Shown here in pieces: positions 24,458-33,897 of a stretch of DNA of 64,000 nt. This stretch comes from Streptomyces sp. NRRL F-6676 (GTDB lineage Bacteria; Actinomycetota; Actinomycetes; Streptomycetales; Streptomycetaceae). Position numbers and translations under genes: made by a program. Numbering within the stretch: the stretch's first letter is position 1; each line of letters opens with the position of its first letter. The notes under the pieces are model-generated. The model saw nothing but the letters and a program-made list of their open reading frames with translations. It was not told the origin of the DNA and did not search any database. The DNA lies in assembly GCF_000725625.1 (NCBI RefSeq), contig NZ_JOHS01000022.1, forward strand, positions 1 through 64,000. Direction: 5' to 3'.

Positions 24458-25162
24458 ATGCCCACGTTGATCCTCGTACGGCACGGACGCTCCACCGCCA
24501 ACACCTCGGGACTGCTCGCCGGGTGGACCCCAGGCGTGGCCCTCGACGAGCGCGGCACCGCCCAGGCGGCCGCCCTGCCGGGGCGGCTGGACGGCATCCC
24601 GATCGCCGAGATCGTCACCAGCCCGCTGCAACGCTGCCAGGAGACCATGCGGCCGCTCCTCGACGCCCGCGGCCTCGAGCCGCACAGCGACGACCGTATC
24701 GGCGAGTGCCACTACGGCGACTGGTCCGGCCGCAAACTGGCCGAACTGAAGGACGAACCGCTGATGGAGGTCGTCCAGGCGCACCCCTCCGCGGCCGCGT
24801 TCCCCGGCGGCGAGTCCATGCGGGCCATGCAGACCCGCGCCGCCGAGGCGGTGCGCGAGTGGAACGCGCGCGTGGAACGCGACCACGGCCCCGACGCGGT
24901 CTATCTGATGTGCTCGCACGGCGACATCATCAAGTCGCTCGTCGCCGACGCGCTCGGGCTTCATCTGGACCTCTTCCAGCGGATCAGTGTCGAACCGTGT
25001 TCCATCACCGCGATCCGTTACACCAGGCTGCGGCCGTTCCTCGTACGGCTCGGCGACACCGGTGACCTCGCGTCCCTGGTGCCCCCCGAGCCCGCCCCGT
25101 CCGGTGACGGCGGCGGCGACGGGAGCGACGCCACGGTCGGGGGCGGTGCTGGCGCACCGTGA
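24458..25162 (+). CDS. Histidine phosphatase superfamily protein
   Basis: A 234-residue phosphoglycerate-mutase-like phosphatase. The catalytic RHG motif is at residues 8-10 (ILVRHGRS). The second histidine lies in MCSHGDIIKS, and SPLQRCQETMRPLL and GECHYGDW are family landmarks. The C-terminus ends in a Gly/Asp-rich tail. The protein starts the block that runs through DUF3090 and a kinase-like gene to mshC; the homologous block exists in mycobacteria. Its substrate is unknown. ATG 24458 has no ribosome site but has a -10 box at leaderless distance. Confidence 0.9.
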   Translation: MPTLILVRHGRSTANTSGLLAGWTPGVALDERGTAQAAALPGRLDGIPIAEIVTSPLQRCQETMRPLLDARGLEPHSDDRIGECHYGDWSGRKLAELKDEPLMEVVQAHPSAAAFPGGESMRAMQTRAAEAVREWNARVERDHGPDAVYLMCSHGDIIKSLVADALGLHLDLFQRISVEPCSITAIRYTRLRPFLVRLGDTGDLASLVPPEPAPSGDGGGDGSDATVGGGAGAP

Positions 25163-25228
25163 TCGTCGGCCGCAGTAGGGTGAAGCGGTCGAAACAGCGC
25201 AGCAGTTGTCAAGCAATGGAGACAGGAC

Positions 25229-25819
25229 GTGTCCCGTCAGGTGTTCCTCTACGACCCACCGGACCGCTTCGTGGCCGGCACGGTCGGGCTGCCCGGACGC
25301 CGTACCTTCTTCCTCCAGGCCATCGCCGGGGCCCGGGTGACCAGCGTGGCCCTGGAGAAGACCCAGGTCGCCGCGCTCGCCGAACGGATGGACGAACTCC
25401 TCGACGAGGTCGTGCGACGCAGCGGGGGCAACGCGGCGGTGCCCGCCGTGACCCCCTCGGAAGTCTCCGACACCGAGCCGCTGGAGACGCCGGTGGAGGA
25501 GGAGTTCCGGGTCGGCACCATGGCGCTGGCCTGGGACGGCGACGAGGAGCGCATGATCGTCGAGGCGCAGGCGCTGGTGGAGCTCGACGCGGAGTCCGAG
25601 GAGGACCTCGCCGAGGCCGAGGAGCGGCTGCTCCAGGACGAGGAGAACGGCCCGCCGATGCTCCGCGTCCGGCTCACCGGGGCGCAGGCCAGGGCGTTCG
25701 CCAAGCGCGCCCTCGACGTCGTCAACGCCGGGCGGCCGCCCTGCCCGCTGTGCAGCCTCCCGCTCGATCCGGAAGGACATGTATGTCCGCGCCAGAACGG
25801 ATACCGCCGCGGAGCGTGA
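25229..25819 (+). CDS. DUF3090 family protein
   Basis: A 196-residue actinobacterial protein of unknown function. It begins with SRQVFLYDPPDRFVAGTVG and has RTFFLQAIAGARVTSVALEK. The C-terminus has CPLCSLPLDPEGHVCPRQNGY, a CxxC-x10-C arrangement that could bind zinc. The gene is always near the kinase-like gene and mshC in the relatives I recall, so a role connected to them is likely. GTG 25229 is preceded by GGAGACAGGAC. The downstream gene follows 4 bp after its stop. Confidence 0.88.
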   Translation: MSRQVFLYDPPDRFVAGTVGLPGRRTFFLQAIAGARVTSVALEKTQVAALAERMDELLDEVVRRSGGNAAVPAVTPSEVSDTEPLETPVEEEFRVGTMALAWDGDEERMIVEAQALVELDAESEEDLAEAEERLLQDEENGPPMLRVRLTGAQARAFAKRALDVVNAGRPPCPLCSLPLDPEGHVCPRQNGYRRGA

Positions 25820-25823
25820 CGAG

Positions 25824-26699
25824 GTGACGACGAGCGACGAGACCGGCCTCGGGGCGACGGCCGCGGACACCACCGCGAAGGGCCCCGCGGCCGCGAGCGG
25901 ATCCGGGCCGGCCGTCGACGCCGTACGGCTGCTCACCGAGGGCGAGCTGACCGTACGCGGCCGGATCCGCGACGCCTCCAACGCGGCGCTGTACTGCACG
26001 GTCGCGCTCGACGGGCAGGAGGCCGCCTGCGTCTACAAGCCCGTCGCCGGGGAGCGGCCGCTGTGGGACTTCCCCGACGGCACCCTGGCCGAGCGCGAGG
26101 TCGCCGCCTACGAGGTCTCCGAGGCGACCGGCTGGGCCCTCGTGCCGCCCACCGTGCTGCGCGAGGGGCCGTACGGCGAGGGCATGTGCCAGCTCTGGAT
26201 AGAGGTCCGCCCGGAGGCCGACCTGCTCGCCCTCGTGGACGCCGAGGAACCGGAGCCCGGCTGGAAGGCGATCGGCTTCGCCGAGGTCGAGGAGGGCCGC
26301 ACCGCGCTCCTCGTGCACGCCGACGACGCGCGGCTGCGGCGGCTCGCCGTCCTCGACGCCGTGATCAACAACGCCGACCGCAAGGGCGGCCACCTGCTGC
26401 CCGCCGACGGACAGCGCCTGTACGGCATCGACCACGGGGTCACCTTCAACGTCGAGAACAAGCTGCGCACCCTGCTGTGGGGCTGGGCCGGCGAAACCCT
26501 GACCGACGAGGCCCTGGACGTGCTGCGGGGGCTGCGGGCGGGGCTGGGGGAGGGCGGAGCACTGGCCGTCCGCCTGGCCGAGCTGCTCACGGAGGCCGAG
26601 GTCGAGGCCACCCGCGCCCGCGTCGAGGCGCTCCTGACGTCGGGACGGCACCCGGAGCCGAGCGGGGAGTGGCCGGCGATCCCCTGGCCGCCGGTGTGA
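25824..26699 (+). CDS. SCO1664 family protein, PI3/4-kinase-like
   Basis: A 291-residue protein with the shape of a small phosphatidylinositol-kinase-like or HipA-like catalytic domain. YKPVAGERPLWDFPDGTLA carries the ATP-binding Lys, VINNADRKGGHLL the catalytic loop, and GIDHGVTFNVE the metal-binding Asp. The N-terminal 35 residues are low complexity. GTG 25824 is preferred, giving a 4-bp gap to DUF3090. An ATG at 25779 is in frame but overlaps that gene. It is probably co-transcribed with DUF3090. Substrate and activity are unknown. Kinase activity is inference from motif likeness. Confidence 0.85.
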   Translation: MTTSDETGLGATAADTTAKGPAAASGSGPAVDAVRLLTEGELTVRGRIRDASNAALYCTVALDGQEAACVYKPVAGERPLWDFPDGTLAEREVAAYEVSEATGWALVPPTVLREGPYGEGMCQLWIEVRPEADLLALVDAEEPEPGWKAIGFAEVEEGRTALLVHADDARLRRLAVLDAVINNADRKGGHLLPADGQRLYGIDHGVTFNVENKLRTLLWGWAGETLTDEALDVLRGLRAGLGEGGALAVRLAELLTEAEVEATRARVEALLTSGRHPEPSGEWPAIPWPPV

Positions 26700-26843
26700 C
26701 GGTCCGGGACCGCCGGCCGACGTGCTTCGCACACCAGGACGAACCGGCCGGCCGGCCGCCCCTGCACATCGGGGCGCAGCGCGCAAGAACGGCTTCCCGG
26801 CCATCTCGCCCCATCCGGTTCGTGCAGGGAACATCCATCCGGT

Positions 26844-26849
26844 TAGGCT
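26844..26849 (+). promoter_or_regulatory. -10-like box of mshC
   Basis: TAGGCT lies 6 nt before ATG 26856. This suggests a leaderless mshC transcript separate from the upstream genes. Confidence 0.45.
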
Positions 26850-26855
26850 CATGAC

Positions 26856-28085
26856 ATGCATGCCTGGCCCGCTTCCGAGGTCCCCGCCCTGCCTGGTCAG
26901 GGCCGCGACCTGGTGATCCACGACACCGCCACCGGCGGTCCGGTCACCCTCCAGCCCGGTCCCGTCGCCCGCCTCTACGTCTGCGGCATCACGCCGTACG
27001 ACGCCACGCACATGGGGCACGCGGCAACCTACAACGCGTTCGACCTCGTACAGCGCGTGTGGCTCGACACCAAGCGCCAGGTGCACTATGTCCAGAACGT
27101 GACGGACGTCGACGATCCGCTGCTGGAGCGGGCCGAGCGCGACGGCGTCGACTGGACCGCACTCGCCGAGAAGGAGACCGCGCTCTTCCGCGAGGACATG
27201 ACCGCGCTGCGGATGCTGCCGCCGCGGCACTACATCGGCGCGGTGGAGGCGATACCCGGAATCGTCCCGCTCGTCGAGCGGCTGCGGGAACTGGGCGCGG
27301 CGTACGACCTCGACGGTGACGTGTACTTCTCCGTCGAGTCCGACCCCCACTTCGGCCAGGTCTCGAACCTGGACGCCGCGGCGATGCGGCTGCTCTCCGC
27401 CGAGCGGGGCGGTGACCCCGACCGGCCCGGCAAGAAGAACCCCGTCGACCCCATGCTGTGGATGGCCGCGCGTGACGGCGAGCCGAGCTGGGACGGCGGC
27501 TCGCTCGGGCGGGGCCGGCCCGGCTGGCACATCGAGTGCGTGGCCATCGCCCTGGACCACCTCGGAATGGGCTTCGACGTGCAGGGCGGCGGCTCCGACC
27601 TGGCCTTCCCGCACCACGAGATGGGCGCCTCGCACGCCCAGGTGCTCACCGGGGAGTTCCCCATGGCCAAGGCGTATGTGCACGCCGGCATGGTGGCGCT
27701 CGACGGCGAGAAGATGTCGAAGTCCAAGGGGAACCTGGTCTTCGTCTCGCAACTGCGGCGGGACGGTGTCGATCCCGCGGCGATCCGGCTCGCGCTGCAC
27801 GCGCACCACTACCGGGCCGACTGGGAGTGGACCGAGCAGGTGCTGCGGGACGCGGTGGCGCGGGTGGAGCGGTGGCGGGCGGCCGTGTCGCGGCCGGACG
27901 GGCCGGCGGCGGAGGGGGTCGTGGACGAGGTCCGGGCGGCGCTCGCCGACGATCTGAACGCGCCGGAGGCGTTGGCGGCGGTCGACCGCTGGGCCGCCCG
28001 CCAGGAGGAGACGGGCGGGACGGACGAGTCCGCCCCCGGCGTCATCTCCCGAGCGGTCGACGCGCTGCTGGGCGTGGCCCTGTAG
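26856..28085 (+). CDS. mshC: Cysteine:1D-myo-inosityl-2-amino-2-deoxy-glucopyranoside ligase
   Basis: A 409-residue mycothiol biosynthesis enzyme that joins cysteine to GlcN-Ins with ATP, evolved from cysteinyl-tRNA synthetase. Cys43 in [17 protein letters not shown] is the first zinc ligand, followed by the HIGH-like HMGH at 52-55. WHIECVAIA and [11 protein letters not shown] give further zinc and substrate contacts. KMSKS begins at residue 286. It lacks the long anticodon-binding region of CysRS, as expected. The length is typical. It follows the DUF3090/kinase-like pair and has its own -10 box. Confidence 0.96.
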   Translation: MHAWPASEVPALPGQGRDLVIHDTATGGPVTLQPGPVARLYVCGITPYDATHMGHAATYNAFDLVQRVWLDTKRQVHYVQNVTDVDDPLLERAERDGVDWTALAEKETALFREDMTALRMLPPRHYIGAVEAIPGIVPLVERLRELGAAYDLDGDVYFSVESDPHFGQVSNLDAAAMRLLSAERGGDPDRPGKKNPVDPMLWMAARDGEPSWDGGSLGRGRPGWHIECVAIALDHLGMGFDVQGGGSDLAFPHHEMGASHAQVLTGEFPMAKAYVHAGMVALDGEKMSKSKGNLVFVSQLRRDGVDPAAIRLALHAHHYRADWEWTEQVLRDAVARVERWRAAVSRPDGPAAEGVVDEVRAALADDLNAPEALAAVDRWAARQEETGGTDESAPGVISRAVDALLGVAL

Positions 28086-28104
28086 GGCGCGGGGCGTACG
28101 AAAC

Positions 28105-28150
28105 TGCGCAGTTCCCCGCGCCCCTGGACAGGGGCGCGGGGAACTGCGCA
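28105..28150. terminator. Near-perfect 46-bp palindrome between mshC and the PAC2 gene
   Basis: Two exact 22-nt arms flank a 2-nt GA loop. The arms share GCGCAGTTCCCCGCGCCCC with the palindrome at 4286-4333. The accompanying GGGGGCTTGCCCCC hairpin and the GGGGCGGCGGGGGCGAAGAAAA tail follow to about 28220. It lies between convergent genes and is a probable bidirectional terminator. Confidence 0.8.
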
Positions 28151-28239
28151 ATCTTTTCGGGGGTCCGGGGGCTTGCCCCCGGGGACGGGAAGGGCAGGGG
28201 CGGCGGGGGCGAAGAAAAGCCTTGCCCCGCCCCTCCGGC

Positions 28240-29184
28240 TCACTCCTCCTGAGGGTCCTCGTCCTCGTCGTCCGGGCGGGGCGGTTTGGGGGCGCGCCCC
28301 CGGCCACCGCCGGGCGGGCCGTTGAAGGGACCGGCCGCCGTGCCGCCGTCCCGCCGCCGCAAGTACCGCTCGAACTCCCGCGCGATCGCCTCTCCCGACG
28401 CCTCCGGCAACTCCGCCGTGTCCCGCGCCTCCTCCAGCGTCTGCACGTACTCCGCGACCTCGCTGTCCTCCGCCGCCAGCTGGTCCACCCCCGTCTGCCA
28501 CGCCCGCGCGTCCTCCGGCAGCTCACCCTGCGGGATGCGGACGTCGATCAGGTCCTCCAGCCGGTTGAGCAGCGCCAGCGCGGCCTTCGGGTTCGGCGGC
28601 TGCGACACGTAGTGCGGCACCGCCGCCCACAGCGACACCGCCGGCACCCCGGCGTGCGCGCACGCCTCCTGAAGGATGCCGACGATGCCCGTCGGGCCCT
28701 CGTACTTCGTCTCCTCCAGGTCCATCCGCTGCGCGAGATCCGCGTCGGACGTCACCCCGCTGACCGGAACCGGACGTGTGTGCGGGGTGTCGCCGAGCAG
28801 TGCGCCCAGGATGACGACCAGCTCCACGCCCAGCTCGTGCGCGAAGGCGAGCAGCTCGTTGCAGAACGAGCGCCACCGCATCGACGGCTCGATCCCGCGC
28901 ACCAGCACCAGGTCACGCGGTCTGTCGCCGCCGACACGGACCACCGAGAGCCGGGTCGTGGGCCAGGTGACCTTGCGGACCCCGGCCTCCATGAACACCG
29001 TGGGGCGGTTGACCTGGAAGTCGTAGTAGTCCTCGGCGTCGAGCGCCGCGAACACCTCGCCCTTCCATTCCCTGTCCAGATGCGCGACCGCGGTGGAGGC
29101 GGCGTCGCCGGCATCGTTCCAGCCCTCGAACGCGGCCACCATGACGGGGTCGATCAGCTCGGGAACCCCCTCGAGCTCGATCAC
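28240..29184 (-). CDS. PAC2 family protein
   Basis: A 314-residue protein of the proteasome-assembly-chaperone-2-like family. DPVMVAAFEGWNDAGDAAS opens the fold, with DYYDFQVNRP, VRGIEPSMRWRSFCNELL and GALLGDTPHTRPV following. The C-terminal 40 residues are Gly/Pro/Arg-rich and acidic at the end. PAC2 proteins chaperone eukaryotic proteasomes. The bacterial role is not settled, though actinobacteria with proteasomes commonly carry several. GTG 29184 is chosen because AGGAGG lies upstream. Confidence 0.88.
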   Translation of the reverse strand: MIELEGVPELIDPVMVAAFEGWNDAGDAASTAVAHLDREWKGEVFAALDAEDYYDFQVNRPTVFMEAGVRKVTWPTTRLSVVRVGGDRPRDLVLVRGIEPSMRWRSFCNELLAFAHELGVELVVILGALLGDTPHTRPVPVSGVTSDADLAQRMDLEETKYEGPTGIVGILQEACAHAGVPAVSLWAAVPHYVSQPPNPKAALALLNRLEDLIDVRIPQGELPEDARAWQTGVDQLAAEDSEVAEYVQTLEEARDTAELPEASGEAIAREFERYLRRRDGGTAAGPFNGPPGGGRGRAPKPPRPDDEDEDPQEE

Positions 29185-29342
29185 CCAGCGCCTCCTTCCG
29201 ACGTGCCTGACGTACGCCCCAACCTTACGGCCCCGGCAGGCCGTCGCCGCAGCCCCGTGCACCGCTGGGTGAACGGATGACTGCCCCGTTCGACCGGCTC
29301 GAACACCTTGATCGTCGACCTCTACCCCCGCCCCGGACCGCC

Positions 29343-29387
29343 ATGCCGCGGGGGCGGCCCCCCACTGGGGAGCCGCCCCCGCGGCAT
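29343..29387 (-). terminator. Terminator of the glycerol operon
   Basis: Sixteen-nt arms (ATGCCGCGGGGGCGGC and its complement) pair perfectly across a 13-nt loop, 24 bp after the glpD stop. Confidence 0.75.
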
Positions 29388-29410
29388 CCGGCGGCGGGCC
29401 GGGACGCCGC

Positions 29411-31027
29411 TCACTTCCCGTCGAGCAGCTCCCGCACCCGGGACCGGATCTCGTCCGTGGCCAGCCCCCGGATCGTCAGGGTGGTCCGGCGGCGCAGCAC
29501 GTCGTCCTCGGTCTCGGCCCACTCGTGGTCCCGGGCCCACACGACCTGCGCCCAGATCTCGGGCGCGTCCGGGTGGACCCGCTCGGCCAGCGCCGGGTCC
29601 TCGTTGGCCAGCCGCGCGATGTCGAAGGCCAGCGAGCCGTAGTGGGTGGCCAGGTGCCGGGCCGTCTCGGGGGCCATCCGCGACGCGGGCTCCGGCCGGT
29701 CCACGAGCAGCCGGTGGGCGACCGCACGCGGGTTGGCTATGCCGGGCAGCGGCAGCTTCTTGGGCAGCGAGGCGATCGGCTCGAAGTCCTCGCCCAGCGG
29801 ACGCCCGGGCAGGGCCTCCAGCTTCTTCATCACCGTACGGCCGATGTGCCGGAACGTCGTCCACTTGCCGCCCGCCACGGAGAGCATGCCGCCCCGGCCC
29901 TCGGTGACCACGGTCTCCCGCTTGGCCTTGGCGGTGTCGCCGGGGCCGCCCGGCAGCACCCGCAGTCCGGCGAAGGCGTAGGTGATGAGGTCCCGGTCGA
30001 GCTGCTGGTCGCGGACGGAGAACGCGGCCTCGTCCAGGATCTGCGCGATGTCCTTGTCGTTGACGGCGACCTCGCCCGGATCGCCCTCGTACTCCTCGTC
30101 GGTGGTGCCGAGCAGCAGCATGTCCTCCCAGGGGAGGGCGAACGTGATCCGGTACTTGTCGATGGGGGTCGCGAGCGCGGCCTTCCAGGGGGCGGTGCGC
30201 TTGAGCACCAGGTGCGCGCCCTTGGAGAGGCGGATCGACGGCGCGGCCCCGGCGTCCTCCATCCGGCGCAGATGGTCGACCCAGGGGCCGGTGGCGTTGA
30301 GCACCAGACGCGCGTCGACGCCGAACTCCTCGCCCGAGATCCGGTCCTTCAGCTCGGCACCGGTGACCCGGCCCCGGGTGAAGCGCAGACCCGTCACCTC
30401 GGCGTGGTTCAGGACGACGGCGCCGGAGTCGACGGCCGCGCGGACCGTCATCAGCGCCATCCGCGCGTCGTTCATCTGGTCGTCCCCGTAGACGGCGACG
30501 GCCTTGAGGTTCTCCGTGCGCAGCTCGGGCACGTCCTGCGCGGCCTTGGCCGGGCTGAGCAGATGGCCCACGCCGTCGCCGAACGCGGAGAGCGCGGAGT
30601 AGGCGAAGACGCCCGCCCCGAGCTTGGCCGCGCCGTGCGGCCCGCCCTTGTACACGGGGAGGTAGAACGTGAGCGGGTTGGCCAGGTGGGGGGCCACCTG
30701 GCGGGAGACGGCGCGGCGCTCGAAGTGGTTCTCCGCCACCAGCTTCACCGCGCCGGTCTGGAGATAGCGCAGACCGCCGTGGAGAAGCTTGGAGGAGGCG
30801 GAGGAGGTGGCGCCGGCGAAGTCGCCGGCGTCGACCAGTGCCACCCTGAGCCCGGACTGCGCGGCGTGCCAGGCGGTGGAGATGCCCAGGATGCCGCCGC
30901 CGATCACGAGGAGGTCGTACGTCGCCTTGGAGAGCTGCTCCCGGGTCTGGGCCCGGCTCGGACCCGTGCCGGTGGCCGGGTGCGTACCGAGGGCAGGCAC
31001 GGACTGGAGGGTGGACTGACTGGTCAT
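29411..31027 (-). CDS. glpD: Aerobic glycerol-3-phosphate dehydrogenase
   Basis: A 538-residue FAD enzyme that oxidises sn-glycerol 3-phosphate to dihydroxyacetone phosphate and passes electrons to quinone at the membrane. The Rossmann motif VIGGGILGISTAWHAA lies near 41-56. SKLLHGGLRYLQ and GKWTTFRHIGR are the GlpD signatures, and a C-terminal helical domain follows. It is the last gene of glpF-glpK-glpD, with only 9 bp to glpK, and is followed by a strong hairpin. Confidence 0.95.
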   Translation of the reverse strand: MTSQSTLQSVPALGTHPATGTGPSRAQTREQLSKATYDLLVIGGGILGISTAWHAAQSGLRVALVDAGDFAGATSSASSKLLHGGLRYLQTGAVKLVAENHFERRAVSRQVAPHLANPLTFYLPVYKGGPHGAAKLGAGVFAYSALSAFGDGVGHLLSPAKAAQDVPELRTENLKAVAVYGDDQMNDARMALMTVRAAVDSGAVVLNHAEVTGLRFTRGRVTGAELKDRISGEEFGVDARLVLNATGPWVDHLRRMEDAGAAPSIRLSKGAHLVLKRTAPWKAALATPIDKYRITFALPWEDMLLLGTTDEEYEGDPGEVAVNDKDIAQILDEAAFSVRDQQLDRDLITYAFAGLRVLPGGPGDTAKAKRETVVTEGRGGMLSVAGGKWTTFRHIGRTVMKKLEALPGRPLGEDFEPIASLPKKLPLPGIANPRAVAHRLLVDRPEPASRMAPETARHLATHYGSLAFDIARLANEDPALAERVHPDAPEIWAQVVWARDHEWAETEDDVLRRRTTLTIRGLATDEIRSRVRELLDGK

Positions 31028-31036
31028 CGCTACTAC

Positions 31037-32575
31037 TTACTCCTCGTCCTCGAGCCAGCCCATGGTCCGCTCGACGGCCTTGAGCCAGTTCTTGTACTCA
31101 CGGTCGCGGGTCTCCGCGGCCATGTTCGGGGTCCACTCGGCGGCCCGCCGCCAGTTGGCGCGCAGGTCGTCGGTGCTGTTCCAGAAGCCGACGGCCAGGC
31201 CGGCGGCGTAGGCGGCGCCGAGGCAGGTGGTCTCGGCGACCATCGGGCGCACCACGGGCGCGTCCAGCACGTCGGCGAGGGTCTGCATCAGCAGGTTGTT
31301 GGAGGTCATGCCGCCGTCGACCTTGAGGGCGGTCAGCTCCACGCCGGAGTCCTTGGTCATGGCGTCGGCGATCTCCCGCGTCTGCCAGGCGGTGGCCTCC
31401 AGGACGGCGCGCGCGAGGTGCGCCTTGGTGACGTACCGGGTCAGGCCGGCGATCACACCGCGGGCGTCGGAGCGCCAGTACGGGGCGAACAGGCCGGAGA
31501 AGGCCGGTACGAAGTAGGCGCCGCCGTTGTCCTCGACGGACAGGGCGAGCGTCTCGATCTCGGCGGCGGTGGAGATCAGGCCCATCTGGTCGCGCATCCA
31601 CTGCACCAGGGAGCCGGTGACGGCGATCGAGCCCTCCAGGGCGTAGACCGGCTTGTTGTCGCCGATCTGGTAGCCGACGGTGGTCAGCAGCCCGCTGTAG
31701 GAGTTGATCAGCTTGTCGCCGGTGTTCATCACCATGAAGGTGCCGGTGCCGTACGTCGACTTCGTCTCGCCCTCGGCGAAACAGGTCTGCCCGAACAGGG
31801 CCGCCTGCTGGTCGCCGAGCGCGGAGGCGACGGGGATGCCGCCGAGCAGCTCGCCGAGCCGGCCGCCCTTGATCTCGCCGTAGACCTCGGCGGAGGAGCG
31901 GATCTCCGGCAGCATCGCCGTGGGGACGCCGATGGACTCGGCGATCTTCTCGTCCCACGCCATGGTGTGCAGGTTCATCAGCAGGGTGCGGGAGGCGTTG
32001 GTGACGTCCGTGACGTGCCGGCCGCCGTCGGCGCCGCCGGTCAGGTTCCAGATGACCCAGGTGTCCATGGTGCCGAAGAGGATGTCGCCGCGTTCGGCGC
32101 GCTCCTTGAGGCCGTCGACGTGGTCGAGCAGCCAGCGGGCCTTGGGGCCGGCGAAGTAGGAGGCGAGGGGGAGGCCGGTCTCGCGGCGGAAGCGGTCCTG
32201 GCCGACGTTGCGGCCGAGCTCCCGGCACAGCCCGTCGGTACGGGTGTCCTGCCAGACGATCGCGTTGTGGACCGGCTCACCGGTGTTCTTGTCCCACAGC
32301 ACGGTGGTCTCGCGCTGGTTGGTGATGCCGATGGCCTTGATGTCGTCCCGGGTGATGCCGGCCTTCTCGATGGCGCCGGCGACGACCTCCTGGACGTTGG
32401 TCCAGATCTCGGTGGCGTCGTGTTCGACCCAGCCCGGCTTGGGGAAGATCTGCTCGTGCTCCTTCTGGTCGACGGAGACGATACGGCCGTCCCGGTCGAA
32501 GACGATGCAGCGCGAGGAGGTCGTGCCCTGGTCGATGGCGGCGATGAACGGCCCGGCGGTGTGTGCGTCGGTCAC
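31037..32575 (-). CDS. glpK: Glycerol kinase
   Basis: A 512-residue FGGY-family kinase that phosphorylates glycerol at the sn-3 position. [16 protein letters not shown] is the ATPase-fold start. [26 protein letters not shown], and the second-domain [15 protein letters not shown] are diagnostic. It is co-transcribed after glpF and ahead of glpD, giving uptake-phosphorylation-oxidation in gene order. The ATG start has a usable AGGAG-like site (CAGGAGCACAC) upstream. Confidence 0.96.
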   Translation of the reverse strand: MTDAHTAGPFIAAIDQGTTSSRCIVFDRDGRIVSVDQKEHEQIFPKPGWVEHDATEIWTNVQEVVAGAIEKAGITRDDIKAIGITNQRETTVLWDKNTGEPVHNAIVWQDTRTDGLCRELGRNVGQDRFRRETGLPLASYFAGPKARWLLDHVDGLKERAERGDILFGTMDTWVIWNLTGGADGGRHVTDVTNASRTLLMNLHTMAWDEKIAESIGVPTAMLPEIRSSAEVYGEIKGGRLGELLGGIPVASALGDQQAALFGQTCFAEGETKSTYGTGTFMVMNTGDKLINSYSGLLTTVGYQIGDNKPVYALEGSIAVTGSLVQWMRDQMGLISTAAEIETLALSVEDNGGAYFVPAFSGLFAPYWRSDARGVIAGLTRYVTKAHLARAVLEATAWQTREIADAMTKDSGVELTALKVDGGMTSNNLLMQTLADVLDAPVVRPMVAETTCLGAAYAAGLAVGFWNSTDDLRANWRRAAEWTPNMAAETRDREYKNWLKAVERTMGWLEDEE

Positions 32576-32665
32576 TGTGTGCTCCTGGGAGTAGCGGGGG
32601 ATTCCGTGAGATCCGTGGTCGGAGGGCTGTCCGTACGGCGCGGTGCTTGTGAAGGAATGGTTCCT

Positions 32666-33460
32666 CTAAGCAAAGGCGACGTTGTAGAGGCCCGCAGCGA
32701 TCGCGCCGCCGATCAGCGGACCGGCCACCGGGATCCAGGCGTAGCCCCAGTCGGAACCGCCCTTGTTGGGCAGGGGGAGCAGGGCGTGCACGATACGGGG
32801 ACCGAGGTCACGGGCCGGGTTGATCGCGTACCCCGTGGGGCCGCCGAGCGAGAGACCGATGGAGACGACCACCAGGGCGGTGATCAGTCCGCCCACGACG
32901 CCCAGGCCCTTGCCGCTGTCGTTCAGGCCCTGGGTGAGGACGGCGAGGCAGAGGACGAAGGTGCCGATGACCTCCGTGGCGATGTTCAGTACCGCGTTGC
33001 GGATCTCGGGACCGGTGGAGAAGACGCCGAGCACCGGTCCGGCCTTCGTCTCCTGGGCCTCGACGGCCTTGACCCTGGTGTCCTGCGCCCCCGGTCCGCC
33101 GACGACCTCACGGTCGGTGAGGTGCGCGTGGAACTGCCCGTAGTACGCGATCCAGGTCAGCGCGGCGCCGATCATGGCGCCCAGGATCTGCCCGCCCCAG
33201 TAGACCGGGAGGTCGCTGAAGTCGTGGTCCTTGATCGCGATGGCGAGGGTGACGGCCGGGTTGAGGTGGGCCCCGGAGAGCGGCCCGGAGATGTAGACCG
33301 CGGTGAGCACCGCGAAGCCCCAGCCGAAGCTGATGGCGAGCCAGCCGGCGTTGCGCGCCTTGGAGGCCTTGAGGGTGACGGCGGCACAGACGCCGGCGCC
33401 GAGCAGGATGAGTATGGCGGTACCGATGGTCTCGCCGATGAAGATGTCGGAGCTGGACAC
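32666..33460 (-). CDS. glpF: Glycerol facilitator (MIP family)
   Basis: A 264-residue aquaglyceroporin with six membrane spans and two half-helices bearing NPA-type motifs: [11 protein letters not shown] in the first half and [10 protein letters not shown] in the second. The Asp after NPAR marks the glycerol-conducting branch. It admits glycerol for the downstream kinase. GTG 33460 is chosen because AAGGAG lies at proper spacing. The upstream open frame contains no plausible protein. The promoter region holds a site that matches one before gylR. Confidence 0.95.
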   Translation of the reverse strand: MSSSDIFIGETIGTAILILLGAGVCAAVTLKASKARNAGWLAISFGWGFAVLTAVYISGPLSGAHLNPAVTLAIAIKDHDFSDLPVYWGGQILGAMIGAALTWIAYYGQFHAHLTDREVVGGPGAQDTRVKAVEAQETKAGPVLGVFSTGPEIRNAVLNIATEVIGTFVLCLAVLTQGLNDSGKGLGVVGGLITALVVVSIGLSLGGPTGYAINPARDLGPRIVHALLPLPNKGGSDWGYAWIPVAGPLIGGAIAAGLYNVAFA

Positions 33461-33897
33461 CCGCGACTCCTTTGTCCTTCGTCCAGGGGAAGGCGAACCC
33501 CGGGTCCCTCCGGTGGTCCGCGCCCTCAGGGGTGAGGGCGTTAACCGGCCGATGGTGTTGTCACACTCTAACGCGTATTGCCGGTAGGTGTTCGACAATG
33601 CCGACCGATGGACGCGAGTCTCGCCGCGTGGTGCGCGGCAGTCAAGGGTTCGGTTATCGAAAACGCGATCGTTATTGATCGGGGCGGGTTATGGATCGCG
33701 GCAGGGAGCGGCCGAGGAAGGGGCACGGGGCTACCGGGGCGCGGGCGACCAGAGGCGGGTGCGGGGCGACCAGGGGCGCGGGAATCAAGGGGCGCGGGAA
33801 TCCAGGGGCGCGGGGAACTGCGCATCTTCTGGGGGTCCGGGGGCGGAGCCCCCGGGTTCGGGACGGGAAGGGGCGGCGGGGGCGGGAAAAGCAGCCG
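33461..33897. other. glpF control region and intergenic repeat
   Basis: No gene. The part nearest glpF holds the candidate GylR site. From about 33715 to 33895, on the gylR side, lies another copy of the intergenic family: a GGGGCGCGGGAATC repeat in tandem, the GGGGCGCGGGGAACTGCGCA arm, a GGGGGC/GCCCCC hairpin and the GGGGCGGCGGGGGCGGGAAAA tail. Confidence 0.65.
33581..33604. promoter_or_regulatory. Candidate GylR site upstream of glpF
   Basis: Read on the minus strand, the site is TCGGCATTGTCGAACACC followed by TACCGG. It matches the gylR upstream site at nearly every position. The core TGTCGAACA is an inverted TGT/ACA pair, fitting an IclR-type dimer site. It lies about 120 bp before the glpF start. 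Confidence 0.6.

Noticed and set aside
29525..33535. Long plus-strand open frame opposite glpD, glpK and glpF
   Set aside because: Antisense shadow of three diagnostic genes. Its composition is that of a complement frame.
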